A stretch of DNA of 64,000 nucleotides from assembly GCA_002633025.1 (NCBI GenBank), contig NMRB01001102.1, positions 81,770-145,769 on the forward strand, read 5' to 3'. Both the position numbers and the translations under genes were made by a program. Below, piece after piece: positions 24,101 to 36,100 of this stretch. Below the pieces are notes generated by a model, which saw only the letters and a list, made by a program, of their open reading frames with translations, was not told the origin of the DNA and did not search any database. The stretch comes from Notospermus geniculatus (Eukaryota; Nemertea; Pilidiophora; Heteronemertea; Lineidae). The stretch's first letter is position 1. Each line of letters opens with the position of its first letter.

Positions 24101-27100
24101 TCTATGGGAGGTACCACCAAAAATCAAAACAAACCCCGCGAGCTATTCGCTTTAAGTCACGGTCCCCCTGGAAACACTGCAAAACGTTACCCCCGCAGTG
24201 CACCAGACGACTTCGGCGTTTTCTGACGCCACTTCAGCCAATTGGTTTTGAAATCTTGCGTTATTTTCAGGCGTAACGGTTGCAAAGTTTGAGAAAACTG
24301 CGGAGGTATCTGATGGTGGAACGTACACATGTAAAGCTCTGAAGAGTAGCATGGGAAGTGAAAAATCAGACGAATTAGTGTTGTCTGTAGTTGGTGAGTG
24401 AGGCGCCGGTAATCTATATACGTTATATAATCTGTTACATCATACTAAGAGGGTTAGAGACACAAAAATCTGCATTTTACATGTATCTAAAGCCTTGGTC
24501 ACAAATGCACCGGGCCCCGTACGATTTTCCCCACCCAGCCGTTTGCCGTGGATTTTAGAGACTGAAACACGGATCTAAGATGAATTATGCCGAAATCGCC
24601 TCAATGGATAAGCGGAAATTAGACTGGATCAAACTGGACGCCGTAGAAATTGGCCAAATTAGAGAGGATGCGCAGCTTTCCGACTCCGACTTCAACTACG
24701 AGAATGAATTGCAGTCCGCTGTGGACATCCTAGATAAAAACGATTTGCTAGACGTTTGCAAATCGTAAAAGGCCATAACTTTGTGGCAGAATAATTTTGA
24801 CTCGTAAACGGAAGTGCACAAAAATAGCAAATATTATAGTCGTGTTTCAAGTCGTAACGACTAGGATTACGACTTCAATATTCATTATTTATCCACACTT
24901 CCGATTTATAAGGCCAAATTTTTCTGCCTTCAATTTATGGTGTTTGACGAAATGAAAACGTCTATCAAATCGTTTTTCTCAAGGATGTCCACAGCGCACT
25001 GCAGTTCATTCTCGTAGTTGAAGTCGGAGTCGGAAAGTTGCGCATCCTCTCTAATGTCGGTTTTTACTCGCCGTACGGGCCCCGGAGTGGATATGTGACG
25101 GGGGCTTTATTGGTGTTGATCATTCAAGCGCCAGTGGACCTACTGAAATGCACACCCCAACATGTCAGCAAAGTAAGGGAAGTTACACCTTTAAGGATAC
25201 AGAATGCATGGAAAACAGCCTCACTTAAAGATAATGTATCACGGGTATTTTCGTGGGCCACGAAATTCATTGTTTATTTACATTTTGTTTGTTTATTTCC
25301 AGGCTTTCTTTGTCTTACGAGTAATTTGTTGATGGCATGCCCCTCTAGAAATTCTGTTGATTCCAAAAGTGTTCATTTTCCAAAATAACATAATGTAAAC
25401 ATCAATGTTTACAAACACTGAATGTAAACAATGAAGTCGTGATACATTATCTTTAAGACCAAAAAAATTCATTCTTTCAGCTGTTCCAAAGAAGCCAACG
25501 ATTAAAGCTGGCGGCATTGCTAAAACAACATTCACCGTAAACACTGGTGCAACCGTTACACTGACGTGTACTAAAAACCCAAGTGGACCAACCCCCACAT
25601 CATGGGGGTGGTCTAAAGATGGATCAGCATTGACGTCACACATCACTGGCCCGAGTTTCTCTAAAACAGCAGCATCAAGTGATGCTGGTGATTATAAATG
25701 CAGAGGTTTGATTGGTGCAGTAGAGAGCGGATGGTCTGATGTCCTAAAGTTGACCGTGAATGGTAAGTCTTTGAATGGTAACAGCTTACAACATCGACTT
25801 CATTATGTCATTTAGGCAAGCACAGAATGTCAGGCAACTTAAAAAACAGCTCTATCACCATTACTTCAGATCTACCACCACTACATAATACTTGAGTAGA
25901 CTTGATACCCTGTGGTTGCCTGCAGTCCTCGGGTACGAATCCCGGGCCATGTGGGCTACCATCCCTGGTTCTCCACGTCCGTCACATGGGACAGTAAGCC
26001 GTGGTGCCTTGTACCTTGTTCCTTTGCAAGGGCAAGTAAATGACCCTATCCAAGTGAGGAACATGAGTAGCTTGAGATGGTCTCTTCCGTATACCAGCTT
26101 CGGCCCTGACGGAAAATCTAATACAACACATATTTTAGATGGACAGAATCACAAAAAAATCATTGCAGCTGATATACATACATCATTTCGTCTTGTGAAA
26201 GAACCAATCATTATTTTCTCGACCAGCCCCCCCCCCCGCGGAAATGGCAACGAATGACAACTCGGTGCAACATGCGAGAGTTTTCTGAAAAACCGCCAAG
26301 ATAGCGACAGGCGTCCACTGGCCTAAACTCCCGACGCAGTTGTGAGTCGCGCCCCCTTCGGTTTACTCGCTCTCCATAACTGCTTTACTTCGTGGAGTCG
26401 CCGCGTCTGGTCAACAGATGGCGTCAGGGACTGGCGCGAGTTTTACAGCCTATCAGCACGCTGCTTTCAGAACTCTTTGGCCCGTTGGCAACGGATGTTC
26501 TCGCACTACCATGGCGACGAACCGCTCGGCAAATGAAAAAGTGTCTCAGGCCAGCTTGGTTACCGGTTGTTCGGTGCTCTCATTGGTCGACTCTCTCAGC
26601 GCCATCTGTTGACCAAACGCGGCGAATTTTATGAAGTTAAGCAGTTGTGGAGAGCGAGTAAACCGAAGGGGGCGCGGTACACAACTGCGTAGGGTGTTTA
26701 ACATTGGCCCTGACAGAAACACCTGGTCGTTTCAGTTCCTCCAGGCAAACCATCCATCCAAGAAAAAGGGACGAAAAAGGCAGCGTTGACAGTCCCTGAG
26801 GGGAGATCTTTTACTCTGATATGCACAAAGGGTTCAACAGGGCCGGAGCCTGACGGCTGGCGATGGTATAAAGATACGGTAGGCTTCACGGCTGGGGTGT
26901 CAGTGTCATCGTTTACAACTACTGCCAAAAAGAGCGATCAGGGGTCTTACACATGCAAGGCGACCAAAGGGGGTCTGTTCAGCGCCTCCTCTGAGGCCCT
27001 TGTCCTGACAGTGCAAGGTGAGTGGACGTTATTTACTGTCAAAGAACCACTTTTACCGGAGGGTCTTNTATAAAATAACTAGCATTTTGACATAAACTGA

Positions 27101-30100
27101 GTTTTTGTCGACAAAATGATAGTTTTAGAGACAAAATCTTAGATTCTGTGACAAAAACTGAGTTTTTGTTAACAAAAACCCAGTTTATGAGACAAAATCT
27201 CAGTTTATGAGACAAAATCTTAGTTTTTGTCATTAATGTACAAACGGCTTGCCATAGCCGCGTCTGGTCAACAGATGGCGTCAGGGACTGGCGCGAGTTT
27301 TACAGCCTATCAGCACGCTGCTTTTAGAACTCTTTGGCCCGTTGACAACGGATGTTCTCGCACTACCATGGCTACGAACCGCTCGGCCAATGAAAAAGTG
27401 TCTCGGGCCGGCTTGGTTACCTGTTGCTCGGTGCTCTCATTGGTCGACTCTCTCAGCGCCATCTGTTGACCAAACGCGGCGAATTTTACGAAGTTAAGCA
27501 GTTGTGGAGAGCGAGTAAACCGAAGGGGGCGCGGTACACAACTGCGTAGGGTGTTTAACATTGGCCCTGACAGAAACACCTGGTCATTTCAGTTCCTCCA
27601 GGCAAACCATCCATCCAAGAAAAAGGGACGAAAAAGACAGCGTTGACAGTCCCTGAGGGGAGATCTTTTACTCTGATATGCACAAAGGGTTCAACAGGGC
27701 CAGACCCTGACGGTTGGCGATGGTATAAAGATACGGTAGGCTTCACGGCCGGGGTGTCAGTGTCATCGTTTACAACTACTGCCAAAAAGAGCGATGAGGG
27801 ATCTTATACATGCAAGGCGACCAAAGGGGGTCTGTTGAGCGCCTCCTCTGAGGCCCTTGTCCTGACAGTGCAAGGTGAGTGGACGTTATTTACTGTCAGA
27901 ACCACTTTTACCAGAGGGTCTTTTTTGGAGAATGGTTGTTGGTGAAGTGTAAATGCCCGTTTACACATGCAACTTTTCATATGCAACTTGTTGCATAAAC
28001 CTGATGAGACCAAAAATTTCATCAAACTTGCCTGTGTAAACGGGCATGCAACTTGTTGCAAGTAACTACTGCAACTTGTTGCAAAATTAGGATCCAGATC
28101 CTATTTTCTGGTGAAGTTCGCTGGCCAATGAGAATATAGCAAAAAATCATGTGACGTCTAATAAAGCCAAAATGGCTGCCGAACAAAGGATTCCCGCCAA
28201 AATTCCTGCAACTTATCGCGCTGGATGTTGCAATGTGTAAACGGTCACAGGTAGACTGCAACAAGTTGCAGGTTGCAGCAACTTGCAACCTAGTGTAAAG
28301 GTCTCGGGCCACTTGTGCGTTTTGCGCTGCGTGATGCGTCAAATCTTTTGTTAGGGAGCAGAACGGCGGAAAATAACAAAAGATTTGACGCATCACGCAG
28401 CGCAAAACGCACAAGTGGCCCGAGACCTTTAGCCGCCCTTAAGAACAACTTTATTAACAGACAAATCCATCTCATTCTTTCAGCTGCTCCAAAGCAACCG
28501 TCAATTCAAGAAGGTGGCAGTGCTAAAATAACATTCAGTGTAAATGCTGGAATAACGTTTACATTGAAGTGTACTAAAAACCCGGATGGACCGACCCCCA
28601 CATCATGGGCATGGTCTAAATATGGGGTAGTATTTACGTCACACACCACTGGGGCGAGTTTCACTAGAACAGCATCATCAAGTGATGCTGGTGATTATAG
28701 ATGCAGAGGTCAGATAGGTTCATTACAGAGTGGATGGTCGGATGTCCTAAAGTTGACCGTGAATGGTGAGTTTTTGACAGACAACATCTTACAAACATCT
28801 TCACATGTCATATCAGGCCTACACAGAATGCCGTGCAACCTGCCACCATTTACTTCAGACCTGCCAAATAAAATACATATTTTCTTAACCGACCGCTGGA
28901 AATGGTAACGAATCAAACTGTACACAGTGCCGAATTTCTACGCAATATCGACACTGTCATCGATCGGCATCCGCCATTTTGATTTTTGCGGCCGCGGATG
29001 GATATGTGATCAGGCCTCGCATATCACAACCATGATACTCCGCGCCCCAGAACCTTGCGCGTAAACAACACTACATTCATGCCTAAGCCTCTCCTTGCAA
29101 TCTATGTGTCACTATTTCGAAATGAATACAATAAATATACATTTCCCTGAACTTTATGAAGTGGAATAAGTGTATAACGTCTGGGAGATGTTTGGTCACG
29201 TGGGTAAACAAAATGCACGCGGTCATGGATTACTTTGGTCTCAGAATAACTGAAAAACCTCGAGATATTTTGCCACAAAATGATTATGCTTTACAAATAT
29301 TTTTATCATGCCTTGCATCTAAGCCTCATTTTGACCTAGGCAGGCCTATATAAGTATAATTTATGCCTTCCTGTGGACGTATAACCGTGAACTATCTACT
29401 GCGCATATGGCGACGCTTGTTTATTGAGTGAACGGTCGACCGCTTTACAATGGTAAGGAATCCTTACACATATTATTGCGCTGCACTTCTTTTCAACATG
29501 GCGGTGGCTGATCGATACTAGAGGGTGTTATTCGTAACGCCCTCTAGTGTCAAGAATGGGTAACGAGTGACAAGTTAGGTACTCATGCGCGAGTTTTCTG
29601 AAAAACCGCCAAGATGGCGACAGGCGTACATTGGCCCTGACAGAAATACCTGGTCGTTTCAGTTCCTCTCAGCAAACCTTCCATCGAAGAAAAAGGGACG
29701 AAAAAGACAGCGTTGATAGTCGCTGAGGGGACATCATTTACATTGACATGCAAAAAGGGTTCAACAGGGCCGGACCCTGACGGCTGGCGGTGGTATAAGG
29801 ATACGGTAGGCTTCACGGCTGGTGTGACAGGAGCAGCGTTTGCAACTACTGCCAAAAAAGCCGATGAGGGGTCTTATACATGCAAGGCGACCAAAGGGGG
29901 CCTGTTCAGCGCCCTCTCTGAGGCCCTTGTCCTGACAGTGCAAGGTAAGTTAGAACCCTTTTAGAGGGTCTTTTTGGGAGAATGATTCAATTATTAGTCA
30001 CTGGAAAGGGACCAAGGCTCCACGGGACGAAATTACAAGGGTATCAGCAACACGGGTGATTATACTCATAAGCCGTGGTGCCTTGTACCTTGTGTCTTTG

Positions 30101-33100
30101 CAAGGGCAAGTAAAAGACCCCATCCAAGTGAGGAACATGAGTAGCTTGAGATGGCCTCTTCCGTACTCACCAGGGCCAATAATGCTGTGGCTTCGGCCCT
30201 GACGGACAAATCTGATACAAATGATTCTAAGAACAACTTCACCGACAGACAAACACACCTCTATTTTTCAGTTCCTCCAAAACAGCCGTCCATTCATGAA
30301 AGCGGCAGTGCTAAAACGAAATTCACCGTAAACGGTGGCGCAACCGTTACACTCACGTGTACTAAAAACCCAAGTGGACCAACCCCCACATTATGGGCGT
30401 GGTCTAAAGATGGATCAGCACTGACGTCACACATCACTGGCCCGAGTTTCTCCAAAACAGCCGCATCAAGTGATGCTGGTGATTATAAATGCAGAGGTCT
30501 GATTGGTGCAGTAGAGGGTGGATGGTCGGATGTCCTAAAGTTGACCGTGAATGGTAAGTCTTTGAAGGGTTGTATAATGTAACATCCTGCAGCAATGGCC
30601 CTGTTCACACGGAGTCAGTTCGATCCGGTTTGAGGCCAGTTTCACTTGCGTTTTGTACCGTAAAAACGCCACGCGACCTGTACTAACCTTCCCTTTTCAT
30701 AGTACAAAAAGTGAGTGAACTGCGCCTCGAACCGGATCAACTCCGCGTGTGAACAGGGCCATAAAACCAGACGACATATCCTACGAATCGTGAACTCGTT
30801 ATTTTTTTCTCCACTGAATGCTGAAAATGGCAACGACTAACCACTAGTTGCGCATGCGCGAGTTTCCTGCGAAACCAAGATGGCGACAGGCAATGAATAT
30901 GGACCTTTTCAACAAAGATGGCGGTCTACCAGTTCTCACCATATGACGTCAGAAGCTTATACCATCCAATGGCCGCTGGCACACTAAGCTGGTCAAGTGG
31001 GCCATGGGCACAAAAGTTTGGGTAAAATAATTGTCTAAGAGGATGGCGTTTGGTAGTGCTATGTTATGCTTGGACAATGAATGGCCACGACGTCATGTGG
31101 GAGAACTAGTAGGCCACCATCCTTGCTCTCTACGAGGTCTGTACCAATACACAAGCCTAAACAGTGACAGAAACACGTGGTCGTTTCAGTTCCTCCAAAC
31201 AAACCATCCATAGAAGAAAAAGGGAAAATCAAAACAGCGTTGACAGTCGCCGAGGGGACGTCATTTACTTTGACATGCAAAAAGGGTTCAACAGGGCCGG
31301 ACCCTGACGGTTGGCGGTGGTATAAAGATACGTCAGTCTTCACCACTGGGGTGATAGGAGCAGTGTTTACAACGACTGCCAAAAAGGGCGATGAGGGATC
31401 TTATACATGCAAGGCATCGAAAGGGGGTCTGTTCAGCGCCCTCTCTGAGGCCCTTGTTCTGACAGTGCAAGGTGAGTGGAAGTTAGACACTCTCAGAGAA
31501 CCCTTTTTAGAGGGTTACATGTATTTTGAGGAATGATTCAGTACTTAGTGAATCGAAAGGGACCAACAACTAGTCCCGTTGTGAGAGACAAAAGGGAACA
31601 AATTGCTAGGGTATCGAGGAACAGATGATTAAAGACTGATTATAGATTCAGTTGTGATAAAATGTAACGTCCCCGTCTTTCTGATGTCCCCCTGTATTGT
31701 TTGTCACAGGATTAAGGGTCTTGGTCAATAGGAACAGTCAGCCGCGCTTATTGCCAAAAGATGGCAGCGACGTTTAGCGCACCAATACAAAAGAAATTTC
31801 TCCTGATTGGTGCTCAATCAAGCATGAATGGGTCGCTAGGAATTGAATTGGGCCGTAGTGCCACCTATTGGTCAACTGACTGACAGTTCCTATTCAATGT
31901 GCCGCTTAATCCGTAAATGTATTGTTGCGAGACATCACATATCGGGGGAGATTAGATTCTAATAGAGAGTTTTCGCAAAGCCCCCGAAACGGCAACGCGA
32001 ACGCCAATCCCAAACTGTTCGATGCCACAAAGAGAGCACCGAACAAAAGGATAGACGTTCGCGCTGGCGTTTCGGGGGCTTTGCGAAAACTCGCTATTAT
32101 GTGGCCACGTGTTCCGTTCTCTGTACGAAAACCTTCAATTCTTTTCAAGTGTGACACTTATCCTTTGTTCAACACAAAAGATAGTGTCACACTTTGACTC
32201 TTAAGTAGTTTGGACCCTGAGCGAGAAAAAGCGGACTTATATATCTCTATGGACGCAAATTAGCATCGTAAATTTCTTTTTGAAGTTTCCTGTGTTCTTC
32301 ATCCATTTTCAGTTCCACCAGATAAGCCGTCAATAAAAAAGGGTGGGGTCACGAAATCAACAGCAGACGTGGATGAAGGGACAGTGTTTACATTTACATG
32401 TACCAAGGGAGCAGGGGGTGTTACCCCTGACGCCTGGGAGTGGATAAAAGAAGGGAACCCAAGTCCAGTTTCTACTGCGGCTCAGTTTTCAAAAACAGCC
32501 ACTGCGAGTGATGATGGGTCGTATCGGTGTAAGGCTTTGAAGAATACACTGAGCAGCGCCCTCTCTGAGCCTTTAAGGTTGACCGTGAACGGTGAGTGAC
32601 AACTATTTTATCAGTCGACCCGCAAAGGTCCTTTTCTACGGCAGATTTATTTTGCGCGCGGGAAAATAATAGGCGATAGGGGCCCTCGACGAGGCTTCTC
32701 GAGTACCTCATTCGAGAAATCGGACACCTCGCACAAAAGTGCGTTTATCGAGAAGACCGTTCAAATTCAACCACATAAACCATATATCAGTATTTAGCTA
32801 AGACATTGAGCTTTCCATTAGTGTAATTTATTTTGGCATAAAGCAAACGAGTGAAGAGAAATCATTTAAGAAATTTCGTCCTACGCACAGAATTGGAGGT
32901 CATTTGGAGTAGAGCGTTGTCAAAAACATCGCCATAACTCCATAAATATTAGCCTGCATAAAACCAGCAAAACTGAATAGACGAAGAAACTATCAATCTC
33001 CAATCTGTGTTAATTTCATACTTCGGCATGGTATTCCAAGTTTTTGTACGCAGTTTGAACAGCAGTAGGTAACGATTCTCGCAGCCATAACCTGGTTCCT

Positions 33101-36100
33101 TGGACGTCGACGTGGCGCTGATTGACGATTCTAGCAGTCAGCGCCACCGTCGGAGCCCATGGAACCAGGTTAGACAATGGATAAAGGGAAGGAGATTTCT
33201 TGAAAATGTGGTTGTGTTTCGGGGTGATTTTCAACCCCTCAGACATGCGTGCATAAAACCACGCTTCGCATGTGGATTCTTCTATGTTATAACAACCCGA
33301 ATGACCTAAGCAGAAGTTTCAAAATACTATTCCAAGAAAGTGTACGCACTTTGAAGAACGCCTGTTTTCGAAAACACAAGGTTACCTTTCGATCGATAAC
33401 TCGGCCAAAACTGAACCGATTTCGATGAAATTTTCGGCAACTTTCGTAGAGAAACATCCATCAACATGTAAACATCACGCCACCTTCAAACGTCTGACTA
33501 ATCGTGCGTAATTAGTGATTGTTTTATAGCGTCTGCTACGCCTACGTCACTGCCTCGCTTTCGTTCAGTGATTTAGCAGTTAGTACCGCCAAATACCACG
33601 GCTAGACGTTGGGGCGCTGTTCAGACCTTTGCGGGTCGACTGTTATAAGATAATAGCGAGTCCAAAATGTAGTGGACATAAAAATTTCGCGGGGGCCCTA
33701 TGAAACAAAAATCCATCTTTATTCTTTTAGTTGCGCCAAAGAAGCCATCGATTAAGGAAGGCGGTAAAGTTAAGGCAAAGTTCGCCGTGAACGAAGGGAC
33801 CACATTTACACTGACATGCAGTACTGATCCAACCGGACCGACACCTACACTTTGGGAGTGGTTTAAAAATGGGAAAACTCATAACTCCAAAATCAACATG
33901 CCGGATTGGACTAAGAAAGCTGAAGCAAGTGATGCTGCTGATTATAAATGCAGAGGTCATAGAGGTGCGTTAGCGAGTGGATGGTCGGATGTCCTGAAGT
34001 TGACCGTGAATGGTAAGTCTTTGACCAGTATCGTATTGAAAAACTATTATAGCCGTGTGGTTATGAAGTCCAATGAGCGACACACAGAGAAACAGTGAGT
34101 TTATTTCCCAGTGTGTTCCAAACAATGGGAATCACACAGAAAAATGGCCACACTGAAGAACGTTACGTTTCACCTGGTTCGATTGCAGACAGGTGGGAAA
34201 GAAATCTAAGTCCCCACGAACAAAAGCCCGGTCTTATTGTTCAGCGTGGGATTAGAATATATTATGGAGTGACCATAACCAGTTCGAATATAGCCTCACA
34301 ATAGCGGGCTATTGTTGGCGGACTTGCATTCCTAGGACGCTGATTCCTGTTACACCTGGTCATTTCGCCAGGATTTTTCATATCGTCTGCAAAACTCGAT
34401 GAAATTCCATGAAATCTCATGTTCGCGACCAACCTCGGGAATCCCTGCGGGAGTTTCTTGGGATCCAAATGACGCCAGGCGATGATATGATTAATAGCTA
34501 GGCCTAGCCCTGACAGAAACACCTGGTCGTTTCAGTTGCTCCAAGCAAACCATCCATACAAGTAGACGGTGCAACCAAGACAGCATTGACTGTAGCCGAG
34601 GGGAAGGAAGTAACCATGACGTGTGAAAAGGGTTCAACAGGGCCAGACCCTGATGCCTGGCAATGGTATAAAAATTCATCCCCCCTTAAACATGGAGTGA
34701 CGCAAGCATTGGTTTTACCTTCTGTAAAAAGGGACGAGGCTGGATCTTATCAATGCAAGGTGGCCAAAGGGGGGCCGTTCAGCGATTTGTCTGAGGCCCT
34801 TGTCATGACAGTGCAAGGTGAGTGGACGTTAGACTCTAAGAACCCTTCTTTGAGGGCAAAAGACGACTAGTACTACTAGTAGTTCATTCTTGAATCGAAT
34901 GGGACCAAAAACCAGCTGCCAGCGTTAGACAGTGCCAGCTTTAGATAGTGATACCGTCGGATAGCACCAGTGTTGGAACGTGCCAGCAGTGGATAGTGCC
35001 AGCTTTAGATAGTGCCAGCTTTAGATAGTGCCAGCTTTGGATAGTGCCAGCTTTGGACAGTGCCACATTTTAGATAGTGCCAGCTTTATTTAGTGACAGC
35101 TTTAGATAGTAACAGCTTTAGATAGTAACAGCTTTACACAGTGCCCGCTTTAGATAGTGCCAGCTTCAGATAGTGCCAGCTTCAGATAGTGCCAGCTTTA
35201 GATAGTGCCAGCTTCAGATAGTGCTAGCTTTAGATAGTGCCAAAGTTAGATAGTTCCAACATTAGATAGTGCCAGTGTCAGATAGTACCAACGTAAGACA
35301 GTGCCAGGTTGTTGGAAATTGCCAGCTTTAGTCCAAGATGTCAGTTCTATTATTACATGTATCTAATGGTTACTGCTTTTCCCAGGATCCCCTAACAAGC
35401 CATCCATCGACGACACCAACAACATCTTAGACCCCGCCAACTCAGCAACATTAAATCTCTGGACAAAGTTCACATTCACATGTAAAGTATCAGGCGGGGA
35501 GACCCCTAACGGCTGGGAATGGTATAAGGATGGTACAAAGATCACGTCAGGGGTTACGGGGGCTACCATCAGCAAGGTTGCCACCATGAGTGATGCTGGG
35601 TCTTACGTGTGCAAGGCGTTGAAGAATGGACTAACAAGTGTTCAGTCTGATCCTGTCAAAATAACTGGTAGGTTTAATGCTGTCTAATGGTGACGACAGG
35701 TGGACCTGCCATCCATCGTCATATCCTGAGGGGTTTGGAATGAGAGGCTAAAGCGTGCAGCACACGAGGAAATTTTTAGTTCACCGCATGGGATTTAGTC
35801 GTGCCGCAGCGTCCGTCGTATGTCGGCGTCCGTCGTCGTCGTAGTCCGCTTACCAGGGCACGTTTCGTAACCGTTGGGGTTATTGACCTAAAATGTAGTA
35901 CATACATACCCCCAAGACAGATGACCTATGTCACCAAGTCATGGTCCGATTCGATTCTTGGCTTGGCCACCAGGTGGCCCAAACCGAAAACGCTAAAAGT
36001 CCAATAACTCGTGAACAAACTGGATCATCTCCAAATATGTACCATAGGTGCTTCTAATGAGGAAACATAATAACGAGTTTTTCATTTGGCCTACTTTTCA

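Larger units (their letters stand above)
26399..27920. repeat. Tandem segmental duplication (Ig4 unit / Ig5 unit)
   Basis: Segment 26399-27065 and segment 27256-27920 align at a constant offset of 857 bases across the Ig exon, and about 340 bases of the preceding intron. Confidence 0.9.

Noticed and set aside
24580-24768. A functional small gene
   Set aside because: It lies in the arm of a repeated foldback and has decayed relatives; kept only as an open frame of unknown meaning.
28315-28908. A 197-codon frame covering Ig6
   Set aside because: Its first part is the palindromic element; the real exon begins at the acceptor 28483 and ends at the donor 28766.
34915-35330. CRISPR-like array
   Set aside because: Tandem 16-bp units without spacers.
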